A DNA stretch of 64,000 nucleotides from M3007 sp044226205. Lineage in GTDB: Bacteria > Bacteroidota > Bacteroidia > Chitinophagales > Saprospiraceae. Shown piece after piece: positions 42,288 through 50,480 of the stretch. Location of the stretch: positions 1-64,000 of the forward strand of contig JBGAHL010000019.1 of the NCBI GenBank assembly GCA_044226205.1. Direction: 5' to 3'. A program made the translations under genes and the position numbers. The notes under the pieces were generated by a model. The model saw only the letters and a list, made by a program, of their open reading frames with translations. It searched no databases and was not told the DNA's origin. Numbering within the stretch: the first letter of the stretch is position 1; every line of letters begins with the position of its first letter.

Positions 42288-43289
42288 ATGAAAGTCGTGA
42301 TTCCTGTCGCTGGCGCCGGCATGCGCCTTCGCCCGCATACATACACTCAGCCCAAGCCCCTCATGCCGGTAGCGGGGAAGCCCATTATTTGTTTTATCAT
42401 AGACAAACTGGTGGAAGTCGGGCTCAACGACTTTGTTTTCGTCATTGGTTATCTGGGCGATAAAATCCGCGATTTTATCGAAGAACGCTACCCCGACCTG
42501 CACACCGAGTTCGTGTATCAGGAGCATCGGGAGGGCTCGGGCCATGCTATCTGGACCGCCCGGGAGGCCATCGAAGACGAAGACGAGATCTTTATCGCGT
42601 TCGGCGATACCATTTTCGATGTCGATCTGCGGCAGATGCTCGATTGCGCGAGTTCCTGCCTCGGCGTCAAACAGGTCAGTGATCCGAGGGAGTTCGGGGT
42701 GGCCGAGTTTGGCGAAGACGGCTTTGTGACGCGGCTGGTGGAAAAACCCCGCATTCCCAAGTCGAACATGGCGATCGTCGGCCTTTACAAAGTGCGCGAG
42801 GTGCCCGAGTTGCTCAAAGCGGTGGAGTTTTTGATGGAAAATGACACCCGCACTGTCGGTGAGTACCAGTTGACCGATGCCTTGCAGCACATGGTCGAAC
42901 AAGGCATTCGCTTCCAGACCGTGCCGGTCAGCAACTGGTTCGACTGCGGCCGGAAAGAAGTGTTGCTCGAAACCAACGCCATGCTCCTGGCCCAGCGCGG
43001 CTACGCTGCCAGCGAATCGGCTTTGCCCGACCTCGACAATACGATCATCATCCACCCCGTCTTTATCGGCGAAAACTGCCGCATTTCCAACAGCATCATC
43101 GGCCCCAACGTCACTATCGGCAACGATGTGCAAATCAACTATTCCATTGTAAAAGACAGTATTATCGGCAATTTCGCCGCGCTGAAAGATGTCGTGCTCA
43201 ACCGTTCGGTCATCGGCTCCGATGCGGCCGTCAGGGGCATGAACCTCAGTCTGAATATCGGGGATAACACGGAAATCGGGTTCGATTAA
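42288..43289 (+). CDS. sugar-phosphate nucleotidyltransferase with left-handed beta-helix
   Basis: 333 residues. The N-terminal Rossmann-like domain has the nucleotide-binding GAGMRLRPHTYTQPKPLMPV, the acidic FGDTIFDVD and VEKPRIPKSN. From ~240 the hexapeptide pattern of a left-handed beta-helix appears (NTIIIHPVFIGENCRISNS). It makes an activated NDP-sugar from a sugar 1-phosphate for glycan or cell-envelope synthesis; glucose 1-phosphate with dTTP or UTP is the likely case, but the sugar is not readable from sequence. It stands alone, not in a dTDP-rhamnose operon. Confidence 0.88.
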   Translation: MKVVIPVAGAGMRLRPHTYTQPKPLMPVAGKPIICFIIDKLVEVGLNDFVFVIGYLGDKIRDFIEERYPDLHTEFVYQEHREGSGHAIWTAREAIEDEDEIFIAFGDTIFDVDLRQMLDCASSCLGVKQVSDPREFGVAEFGEDGFVTRLVEKPRIPKSNMAIVGLYKVREVPELLKAVEFLMENDTRTVGEYQLTDALQHMVEQGIRFQTVPVSNWFDCGRKEVLLETNAMLLAQRGYAASESALPDLDNTIIIHPVFIGENCRISNSIIGPNVTIGNDVQINYSIVKDSIIGNFAALKDVVLNRSVIGSDAAVRGMNLSLNIGDNTEIGFD

Positions 43290-43393
43290 AGTATGTTTTG
43301 GGTTTTCTGCCGGAGGCAAGAAATCCAAAACGCGCTCTTTGAAACCATTTCAAAAACTTGCGGTATTTTTCTCCTTCATTTACACCAACTGCC

Positions 43394-43702
43394 ATGTCGA
43401 AAACTTCCCTCATCCTGTTCTGGATTTTCTGGCTGCTCGATGTCCTGCTCGCACTCTACGGGTATCGCGAGTTTATCCTCGGCGTCTTCGGGCAATACGC
43501 CTCCCCCACAGCCAAATACCTGGGCCTCTGGGTGGTATTGCTGGCCGCCGGTTTGCTCATCCTTGCCGGAAGTATTTATTTGAAAGACCACGGTCGCACA
43601 GGTCTTGCCCTCACCGTGGTGGCTATCCCCATGGTGCTTGCCCTGCCTTACCTGTTGTACATCGTTTCGGTCATCCTGCTCGGTCCCAAAAACTGGCGCT
43701 GA
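43394..43702 (+). CDS. small membrane protein of unknown function
   Basis: 102 residues from the ATG at 43394 (MSKTSLILFWIFW). Three membrane helices are predicted (about 4-30, 38-62, 72-96); the third ends in ILLGPKNWR. No family was recognised. It is 104 bp after the nucleotidyltransferase and 38 bp before another small membrane protein of similar size, so these two probably form a pair. Confidence 0.65.
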   Translation: MSKTSLILFWIFWLLDVLLALYGYREFILGVFGQYASPTAKYLGLWVVLLAAGLLILAGSIYLKDHGRTGLALTVVAIPMVLALPYLLYIVSVILLGPKNWR

Positions 43703-43740
43703 TCGACCGCCGTTTTATCCATTACTCATCCTGTCCGGCC

Positions 43741-44061
43741 ATGTATTACATCCAGTACGCATTTCTCTGCCTTTTCGTCGGCTCGTACCTCTACTTTCAT
43801 TTTTCGGGCGCCCCGGCGCCGCCCTTTTTCGAAACGGCCCGGCTGGTCGTGGCATGGGGCTTTCTCCTCTGGGGAGGCTACTATGCCGGCCGCATCATAA
43901 TCGACTGCGTACTGTCGTATTCAAAGGGGGAAATGACCGCTCTAAACGCCCGAAACGGTTTTTTGCTGGCCTTGCTGAACTATCTTCCTGTATTCCTGAT
44001 GTCGTTTTTTTTGTTGCGCGGAGTCGCCGGGGTGGCTGCCGGAAGCAGCAGCGGGCAATAG
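43741..44061 (+). CDS. small membrane protein of unknown function
   Basis: 106 residues from the ATG at 43741 (MYYIQYAFLCLFVG). Three to four hydrophobic helices are visible (YAFLCLFVGSYLYFHF, LVVAWGFLLWGGYYAGRIIID, FLLALLNYLPVFLMSFFLL). A longer reading frame starts earlier but overlaps the preceding gene. No family was recognised. Paired with the gene at 43394. Confidence 0.6.
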   Translation: MYYIQYAFLCLFVGSYLYFHFSGAPAPPFFETARLVVAWGFLLWGGYYAGRIIIDCVLSYSKGEMTALNARNGFLLALLNYLPVFLMSFFLLRGVAGVAAGSSSGQ

Positions 44062-44138
44062 CAGGCCTTTCTTCTTCCCGACTTTCCTTTGTCAATTTGC
44101 TGCCATTGCCCACCGCGTATTGGCTTTGCAAACTTGTT

Positions 44139-44453
44139 TTAGTTCGACATCGCAAGCAATTCCATGGCGCAACGCTCGCAAGCATCCGCATTGGCGGCAT
44201 AGGGGTCGTTTTCGAGCGCGAGGTTGCGGCATTCTTCGGCGCATGCCAAGGCAATTCGAGTGCATAGCTGATTCATTTCCAGGCTAAAAGGGGAGTGGCG
44301 GGCCTGGAGTTTTATGTTGACATTAAAAACGTCGGCGCAGTCCTGGCAAATCATGGAGCAATATTCGTTGCCATCCAGCATGGCAATTTCAGCGCAATTT
44401 TCACACGAGGCGGCACATGCGCGGAACATATCGGTGAAGTTCGGAGGCATCAT
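44139..44453 (-). CDS. Cys-rich four-helix copper-storage-like protein
   Basis: 104 residues with 12 Cys arranged along helices: CAASCENC, CSMICQDC, CTRIALACAEEC and CERC. Asn/Glu-rich helices and this spacing match the DUF326/Csp four-helix-bundle proteins that bind many copper(I) ions inside the bundle. No signal peptide is seen, so it would act in the cytosol as a copper buffer. It stands alone on the minus strand between plus-strand genes. Confidence 0.85.
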   Translation of the reverse strand: MMPPNFTDMFRACAASCENCAEIAMLDGNEYCSMICQDCADVFNVNIKLQARHSPFSLEMNQLCTRIALACAEECRNLALENDPYAANADACERCAMELLAMSN

Positions 44454-44668
44454 AGGACCAGTGTTTTAATGGTGAAGCGATGGGTCAAAATTACCCGCTC
44501 GTTTACCCCTCTGCCAATGATTCGGGTCATGAAGGCAAATGAGTGAATTGTTCCGGCACGCATGTTTAGGCTGTAGCGATTTTTGTCATGGGCAGGTTAA
44601 ATTTTTGTTGTATTTAATAAGATTTAATCCAAATAAAAGCAACTTTGCGGCGCTAAAACACTTTGACC

Positions 44669-45916
44669 ATGCGCTCAAATTTTGCCGCAACCCTCCTGAT
44701 TTTACTTGCTACGGCCCTGAATGCACAGGAAAACAGCCAATTGGACTCGCTGTCCGGTTCGGAAGCCGGGCGAAAAAAACTGGAACTCGTCACTTACGGA
44801 TCGATCAACTACCACCGTTTCGACTGGCAGATCTGGCCGGAAAAAAGGGACGAGGTCGATTTCGAACGAGCCGTCATCGAAGGTAGTTACCGATTTGCGC
44901 CCCGCTGGTCGCTCAACGCCGAACTGGAGTTCGAGCATGGCGGAACCGGCGTTGCCGTGGAGTTCGACCGCTTTGAAGAGTTCGGCGAATTTGAATACGA
45001 GGTGGAAAAAGGCGGCGAAGTCCGCTTTGAAGAATTCAACCTGGACTGGTCCTGGGGCGCCGGCCAGCAGCAGCATCTGACGGTCGGCTACGTCAAGGTG
45101 CCTTTTGGGCTGATCACCTTTCGGGATGAGCCCGACGAATACCTGACCAACACCCTGCCCATGATGGAAAATACCCTTTTGCCCACCGACTGGGCCGAGT
45201 TCGGGGTGTTGGCGCAGGGAAAACTCGGTCGCTGGCGCTACTATGCCGGGCTGGTCAACAGCCTGGACGGCAGCGCGTTCAATTCCGCCAATTTTATCAA
45301 ACGCGGCAACCAGAAACGCTTCGAAACCGTAAACGCCGAAGACTGGGCCGCTGTGGGCCGACTGGATTACGAGTTCGGGCACGAACAGGCCATCGGGGTG
45401 TCGGGCTATTTTGGCAATACGCGCAACAACCGCCCCAAGCCCGACCTCGCCGTCGACGCTTACCTCTCCTTGCTGGATGCCCACCTGGTGTACGAACGGG
45501 AGCCGTTCGAGCTCACGGGCCAGTTGATCTACGGCCAATTGCAAAATTCCGAGGCTTTGACCAACGCCAACCGCAACCTGTCGAACAACCTCAACGTGAA
45601 ACGCACGCCCGTGGCCAGCGCAGCGCTCGGCTGGAGTGTCGAACTGGGCTTCGAAGTATTCGAGGTGTTCAGGCGTCATCCCAAGGGCGAGCTGACGGTG
45701 TTCGGGCGCTACGATGATTTCGATTCCATGTACAAAACGCAGGGCCAGGTCGTGGACAATCCGCGCTGGGATCGCAGCATCGTCACCTTTGGCCTCAATT
45801 ACCAGCCCATTCCCCAAATCGTGCTGAAATCGCAGTATTCCGTGGAAAAACTCGGCATTCCAACCGGCAATCTGCAAAAAACCTATTCCGTGGGGATCGG
45901 ATTTCACATCCATTGA
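44669..45916 (+). CDS. outer-membrane porin, phosphate-selective (OprO/P)-like
   Basis: 415 residues from ATG 44669. Signal peptide (AATLLILLATALNAQ), then alternating strands with acidic turns (EVDFERAVIEGSYRFAP, EFNLDWSWGAGQQQHLTVGYVK, PFGLITFRDEP) and a closing FHIH end. The pattern is that of OprO/OprP-type porins. Its position 44 bp before imelysin suggests a role in iron or anion entry rather than phosphate alone. An earlier TTG in frame is not preferred. Confidence 0.85.
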   Translation: MRSNFAATLLILLATALNAQENSQLDSLSGSEAGRKKLELVTYGSINYHRFDWQIWPEKRDEVDFERAVIEGSYRFAPRWSLNAELEFEHGGTGVAVEFDRFEEFGEFEYEVEKGGEVRFEEFNLDWSWGAGQQQHLTVGYVKVPFGLITFRDEPDEYLTNTLPMMENTLLPTDWAEFGVLAQGKLGRWRYYAGLVNSLDGSAFNSANFIKRGNQKRFETVNAEDWAAVGRLDYEFGHEQAIGVSGYFGNTRNNRPKPDLAVDAYLSLLDAHLVYEREPFELTGQLIYGQLQNSEALTNANRNLSNNLNVKRTPVASAALGWSVELGFEVFEVFRRHPKGELTVFGRYDDFDSMYKTQGQVVDNPRWDRSIVTFGLNYQPIPQIVLKSQYSVEKLGIPTGNLQKTYSVGIGFHIH

Positions 45917-45960
45917 AGTCTCACGGGCCACATTTTCCAACAGCAACTGTCTGATTTTTT

Positions 45961-47013
45961 ATGAAAAAAATCCTCCCGTGCATGTTCCTGGCGCTGTTCC
46001 TGCTGCCAGCCTGCAAAGACACCGAAACCGACACGCCGGCAGCTGATTATTCCGCATTGCTCGCTACCACCGGCCAGGACGTCATTCTCCAAACCTACGC
46101 CGAACTGGACGCCCAAACGGGGCTGCTGGTGGCGGCCCTCACCACCCTTGAAAACGCTCCCACCACCGAACACCTCGATGCCGCCCGGCAGGCCTGGCGC
46201 GATGCCCGCCTTCCCTGGGAGCAGGCCGAAGGCTTCCTTTTTGGTCCCGTCGATCAGCAGGGCATCGACCCTGCCATGGATTCCTGGCCGGTAAATGAAG
46301 TGGACCTGCAAAACGTACTGAACAGCAACAACGCCCTCACCAAAAGTTTCATCGATCAGCAGGAAGGCACCGTCAAGGGGTTTCACACGATCGAATACCT
46401 GATTTTCGGCGCTGCCGGCAACAAAACGGTCGATCAGTTTTCGACACGTGAATTTGAATACCTGCGCGCCTGCGCGGAAAGCCTGAAAGGCGAGACGAAC
46501 AAACTGTACAATTCCTGGTCGGCTTCCGCAGGCAATTATGTGGGCAATCTGCTCCACGCCGGCACCTCGCAGAGCATTTATCCCAGCCAGAAAGCCGCCG
46601 TTGAGGAAATCGTCAACGGCCTGATTACCATTGCCGACGAGGTGGCCAACGGCAAGATCAACGACCCTTTTTCGCAGCAAAACGTCACACTGGAGGAAAG
46701 TCGGTTCAGCGGCAACTCGAAAGCCGATTTTGCCGACAACATCCGCAGCGTGCGCAACATCTACTTCGGCGCGCTGGGCGGCGGGCAAAGCGCAACCAGT
46801 CTGCACGTGCTCGTCATGGAAAAAGACCCCGGCCTGCACAACCGCTTGTCGGTTCGCATCGACGAGGCGATTGCCGCGATTGAAAATATTCCCGGCTCGT
46901 TTACGACCGCCATTTTTGACCACCCCGACGAAGTTCAGAATGCCCAGAATAAGGTGAGGGATTTGCTGCAAACCCTGCAGGGCGAGTTGTCGCCGCTCGT
47001 GCAATCACTTTAA
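45961..47013 (+). CDS. imelysin-family lipoprotein (iron acquisition)
   Basis: 350 residues. A lipoprotein signal (LALFLLPAC) is followed by the imelysin fold. The conserved GxHxxE motif is visible as GFHTIEYLIFG (~139-149), and WRDARLPWEQAEGFLFGP precedes it. Imelysin proteins belong to iron-regulated surface or periplasmic systems, although the exact reaction is unsettled. It lies between the porin and the DUF1111 di-heme protein, the usual neighbours. A palindromic repeat follows at 47028. Confidence 0.92.
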   Translation: MKKILPCMFLALFLLPACKDTETDTPAADYSALLATTGQDVILQTYAELDAQTGLLVAALTTLENAPTTEHLDAARQAWRDARLPWEQAEGFLFGPVDQQGIDPAMDSWPVNEVDLQNVLNSNNALTKSFIDQQEGTVKGFHTIEYLIFGAAGNKTVDQFSTREFEYLRACAESLKGETNKLYNSWSASAGNYVGNLLHAGTSQSIYPSQKAAVEEIVNGLITIADEVANGKINDPFSQQNVTLEESRFSGNSKADFADNIRSVRNIYFGALGGGQSATSLHVLVMEKDPGLHNRLSVRIDEAIAAIENIPGSFTTAIFDHPDEVQNAQNKVRDLLQTLQGELSPLVQSL

Positions 47014-47027
47014 AAAAGCAACGTCCA

Positions 47028-47145
47028 TTTTCACCGCAAAGACGCGGAGGCGCAAAGGGCGTCGCGATTTCTTTGCGCCTCCGCGTCTTTGCGGCAAAAA
47101 TGGGCGTCGCGATTTCTTTGTGCCTCCGCGTCTTTGCGGTGAAAA
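47028..47145. repeat. palindromic repeat of the ttcaccgc...gcggtgaa family, extended copy
   Basis: A near-perfect palindrome (ttttcaccgcaaagacgcgg and gcgtctttgcgg) with a second right half repeated (gcctccgcgtctttgcggtg). Best-preserved member of the family seen at 6643, 9664 and 30453. It separates imelysin and the DUF1111 gene. Confidence 0.9.
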
Positions 47146-47175
47146 ACGCGCACTTTAAAAAATGAAAATTTTGCC

Positions 47176-48546
47176 ATGAAAATGATCCGTTTTGGACTGT
47201 TTCCCGTCCTGTTTCTGGTAGCCTGTCAAAAACAGGACGCTTCACCTGATGTCGACCTGCGGTCCGAATATCAGCCGGGCGGCGCCACGACCGTTTCGGG
47301 GTTTTACAGCGATGCCTTCGAGCAGCCCTGTGCCAACCTCAACTCGGCTGAATTGTCGCGGCACCTCGACGCCGACGTAGTCTTCGAGTCAATTTTCGTC
47401 ACCGCTCCCTCGCCGGTCAACGGCGGCCTGGGACCGCTTTTTAACCAAAGCTCCTGTGTTTCCTGCCACGGCCGCAATGGCCGCGCTGCTTTTCCCGCCG
47501 ATCCTGCCGACCCGGGCGGACTTCTGTTTCGGCTCTCCCTGCCCGGCGCCGGCCCGCATGGCGAACCGCTGGCTGTGCCGGGGTTTGGCGGACAGTTGCA
47601 GACCAAGGCGATTTTCGGCGTTCAGCCGGAGGCAAAAATCGATATCGCCTTTCAGGAAGAGTTGCGGCAAATGATCGACGGGACGGTGTACACCCTTCGC
47701 AAGCCCGTTTTTACTCTTATTGATCCCTATACGGCGCTGCCTTCGGGTGTGCTGGTATCGCCCCGCCTGGCGCCGCCGGTGTTCGGGCTGGGTTTGCTGG
47801 AAAACATACCCGAGTCGGCGCTCCTGCAAAAAGAAGACCCGAACGACGCCAATGGCGACGGCATCAGCGGGCGCGCCAACCGCGTCTGGGATGTCGGGCT
47901 GCAAGCTTTCGTGACCGGGCGTTTTGGCTGGAAAGCCGGGCAGCCGACGCTGGTACAACAAAGTGCGGCGGCCTATTCAGGCGATATGGGGATCACCAGC
48001 CCCCTGTTTCCCACGGAATCGGCCGCCGGCCAGCCCCAGGCCGACCCGTTGGCCGACGACCCCGAAATCGATGCCAACACCCTCGATCTGGCCGCTTTTT
48101 ATTGTCAAAGTCTGGCCGTACCCGCGCCGCGCGCCCTCGAAAGCGCCGATGTAGCCGCCGGTAAAAAACTGTTTTACGAAGCCGGCTGCACGGGTTGTCA
48201 CACGCCCAGCTGGCAGACAGCCGCCAATGGTCCGTATCCGTTTTTGCTCAACCAGACGATTTGGCCTTACACCGATTTGTTGCTGCACGACATGGGCGAG
48301 GGCCTCGCCGACAAGCGCCCGGAATTTGACGCCGATGGCCGCGAATGGCGTACGCCACCGCTTTGGGGAATAGGGCTCACGCGTACCGTCAACGGACACG
48401 ATAATTACCTGCACGATGGCCGTGCCCGCTCGCTGCTCGAAGCCGTGTTGTGGCATGGCGGCGAAGCGGAACCGGCGCGTAAAAAGGTGGAAAATATGAG
48501 CGCCGGCCAGCGCGATCAACTGATTCGTTTTTTGGAGGCTTTGTAA
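47176..48546 (+). CDS. di-heme (DUF1111) cytochrome c-like lipoprotein
   Basis: 456 residues. The lipoprotein-like signal ends in FLVAC. Two CXXCH heme c motifs are present: CVSCHGRNGR (~94) and CTGCHTPSWQ (~341), with the DUF1111 signatures GLGPLFNQSSC and DGISGRANRVW and TPPLWGIG. It is a thiol oxidoreductase-like di-heme protein. Together with imelysin and the porin it forms an iron uptake locus of a known type. A second Met two codons in is an equally good start. Confidence 0.9.
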   Translation: MKMIRFGLFPVLFLVACQKQDASPDVDLRSEYQPGGATTVSGFYSDAFEQPCANLNSAELSRHLDADVVFESIFVTAPSPVNGGLGPLFNQSSCVSCHGRNGRAAFPADPADPGGLLFRLSLPGAGPHGEPLAVPGFGGQLQTKAIFGVQPEAKIDIAFQEELRQMIDGTVYTLRKPVFTLIDPYTALPSGVLVSPRLAPPVFGLGLLENIPESALLQKEDPNDANGDGISGRANRVWDVGLQAFVTGRFGWKAGQPTLVQQSAAAYSGDMGITSPLFPTESAAGQPQADPLADDPEIDANTLDLAAFYCQSLAVPAPRALESADVAAGKKLFYEAGCTGCHTPSWQTAANGPYPFLLNQTIWPYTDLLLHDMGEGLADKRPEFDADGREWRTPPLWGIGLTRTVNGHDNYLHDGRARSLLEAVLWHGGEAEPARKKVENMSAGQRDQLIRFLEAL

Positions 48547-48595
48547 ATGTAAAAAGGGCGAATTTTGCGGCGCCCCGACCGCCTTGCAACCCGAT

Positions 48596-49171
48596 ATGCG
48601 ACATCTCATTCACGACAGAATTGCTGCCAGCATTGCGACCAAGCAGGCTGTGCTCGAAGATTTGGTCTTGCTTCATAAAATTGAACAAGCCGCCCAGGCC
48701 ATGCTCGGAGCGTTCAGAAGCGGCGGAAAAGTGCTTTTTTGCGGCAATGGCGGCTCCGCTGCCGACGCCCAGCACCTCGCTGCCGAACTTTCGGGACGGT
48801 TTTACACCGACCGACCGCCCTTGTACGCCGAAGCCCTGCAGGTCAATTCTTCTTACGTCACCGCCGTGGCCAACGACTACGGGTACGAACACGTCTTCTC
48901 CCGTATGGTGGACGCTGCCGGCCGCCCAGGCGACGTGCTGGTCGCCATCTCGACTTCCGGCAATTCGCCCAGCATTCTTCATGCCGTGGAAAAAGCCCGG
49001 GTCAAGGGCTTGAAAGTCGTGGGCATGACCGGCGCTACCGGCGGAAAAATGGCGGAACGATGCCACGTGTTGCTCAACGTTCCTTCCACGGACACGCCCC
49101 GCATTCAGGAAGTGCATATCCTGATGGGGCATATTTTGTGTGAATTGGTTGAAAAAGAGATCTTTGGGTGA
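48596..49171 (+). CDS. gmhA: D-sedoheptulose 7-phosphate isomerase (SIS domain)
   Basis: 191 residues from ATG 48596. SIS-domain features: GGKVLFCGNGGSAADAQHLAAELSG in split segments, the Ser-rich loop LVAISTSGNSPSI and MTGATGGKMA, and the C-terminal RIQEVHILMGHILC. GmhA makes heptose 7-phosphate precursor for lipopolysaccharide or other surface glycans. It is 50 bp after the DUF1111 gene and 44 bp before a DapA-family gene. The function is confident at family level; heptose genes hldE and gmhB are not in the window. Confidence 0.9.
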   Translation: MRHLIHDRIAASIATKQAVLEDLVLLHKIEQAAQAMLGAFRSGGKVLFCGNGGSAADAQHLAAELSGRFYTDRPPLYAEALQVNSSYVTAVANDYGYEHVFSRMVDAAGRPGDVLVAISTSGNSPSILHAVEKARVKGLKVVGMTGATGGKMAERCHVLLNVPSTDTPRIQEVHILMGHILCELVEKEIFG

Positions 49172-49215
49172 GCCGGTGAGCCGGTATTTTTCCTGACCAA
49201 ACCCTGTTTTTTCAC

Positions 49216-50145
49216 ATGCCCGCTGTCGCTCCTTCCTGGAAAGGCGTTTATCCCGCCCTCACCACCCCTTTCACACCCGATGGCAATGCCGTCGATTACC
49301 CGGTATTCGATCACAACCTCGAGGCGCAGCTCGATGCCGGGGCGGATGGCGTCATTCTGGGCGGCACTCTGGGCGAGGCCAGCAGTTTGTTGAATGAAGA
49401 AAAATACGAGCTCGTGCGCCACACGGTGGAGCGGGCGGGGCAACGGGTTCCGGTCGTGATGAATATTGCGGAGCAAACCACACGAGCGGCGGTGGAAGCA
49501 GCCCGCGAAGCCGAACGCTGTGGGGCTTCAGGTCTTATGTTGCTGCCGCCCATGCGCTACAAGGCCGACGATCGCGAAACGCTGGCTTATTTCCGGGCTG
49601 TGACGGAGGCCACTCCCCTGCCCGCCATGATTTACAACAATCCGGTGGATTACAAGATCCTCGTCACGCTCGACATGTTCGAGGTCATGGCCGACTGGCC
49701 CACGGTGCAGGCCGTCAAGGAAAGCACCCGCGATGTGAGCAACGTCACCCGGATGCTCAACCGTTTCGGCGAACGTTTCAGTATTCTTTGCGGGGTCGAC
49801 ACCCTGGCCCTCGAAAGCCTGCTGATGGGCGCCCACGGCTGGGTGGCGGGCCTGGTGGACGCTTTTCCGCGCGAAACAGTGGCCATTTTTCGCCTGGCCA
49901 AAGCCGGACGGCATGAGGAAGCCCTGCGCATTTATCGCTGGTTTTTGCCCTTGCTCGAACTGGATATTCACCCCAAACTGGTGCAATACATCAAACTGGC
50001 GCAGGCCGAGGCTGGCCTGGGCACCGAACACGTGCGTGCGCCGAGGCTGCCGCTGGAAGGAAAGGAACGGGAAGAGGTGCTGGCGGTGATTCGGAAGGCG
50101 ATGGAGATGCGGCCGGATTTGGGAAAATTGGAGGCAGGTGTTTGA
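49216..50145 (+). CDS. DapA/NanA-family aldolase
   Basis: 309 residues, TIM-barrel class I aldolase. The family features are present: GVYPALTTPFTPDG at the start, GGTLGEASSL, the tyrosine in MIYNNPV, and the Schiff-base lysine in AVKEST. The GTT/GTG of true dihydrodipicolinate synthase is replaced by GGTLGEAS, so it need not be the lysine-pathway enzyme; N-acetylneuraminate lyase-type or another 2-keto acid aldolase is possible. It follows gmhA by 44 bp. Substrate unknown. Confidence 0.85.
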   Translation: MPAVAPSWKGVYPALTTPFTPDGNAVDYPVFDHNLEAQLDAGADGVILGGTLGEASSLLNEEKYELVRHTVERAGQRVPVVMNIAEQTTRAAVEAAREAERCGASGLMLLPPMRYKADDRETLAYFRAVTEATPLPAMIYNNPVDYKILVTLDMFEVMADWPTVQAVKESTRDVSNVTRMLNRFGERFSILCGVDTLALESLLMGAHGWVAGLVDAFPRETVAIFRLAKAGRHEEALRIYRWFLPLLELDIHPKLVQYIKLAQAEAGLGTEHVRAPRLPLEGKEREEVLAVIRKAMEMRPDLGKLEAGV

Positions 50146-50151
50146 AAAAAA

Positions 50152-50402
50152 GTAAAAACTTAGGCATGGGATAGAAGGTAGAGGGCAGAGCGTTTTGGGA
50201 AAAGAATGGAAATTGACCTTAAAAAAAGGTAAAAGATTTTGGCAGGGGCAGCGCCCCGTGATATTTGTAGTCTTTTTGTACCAAAATCCATCCCGGAGGG
50301 GCAGCGCCCCGAAACATCTTTCGGGGCGCTGCCCCTCCGTAACTGTTGTCTCCACCATTTGCTACAAATCTTTCGGGGCGCTGCCCCTGCCTAAGTTTTT
50401 AC
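50152..50402. repeat. nested inverted-repeat element
   Basis: This fills the 335-bp gap 50146-50480. Outer arms gtaaaaacttaggca (50152) and complement (50388) are perfect over 15 bp. Inside them are ggcaggggcagcgccccg (50240) and its complement (50374), with atttgtag/ctacaaat, and in the centre a perfect 21-bp hairpin (50294-50314 with 50319-50339) around catc. The motif ggggcagcgcccc occurs four times in alternating orientation. Confidence 0.9.
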
Positions 50403-50408
50403 GAAAAA

Positions 50409-50458
50409 AAAGTCGTGCATCCCCGCAGCCCTTAAAACCGCGGCAAACGCACGACTTT
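50409..50458. terminator. bidirectional hairpin between the aldolase and phosphohexomutase
   Basis: Arms aaagtcgtgc and gcacgacttt with an inner GC stem, an A tract on the left and a short T run on the right. It lies between converging genes. Confidence 0.75.
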
Positions 50459-50480
50459 CCCAAAAACAAACGTATCATTC

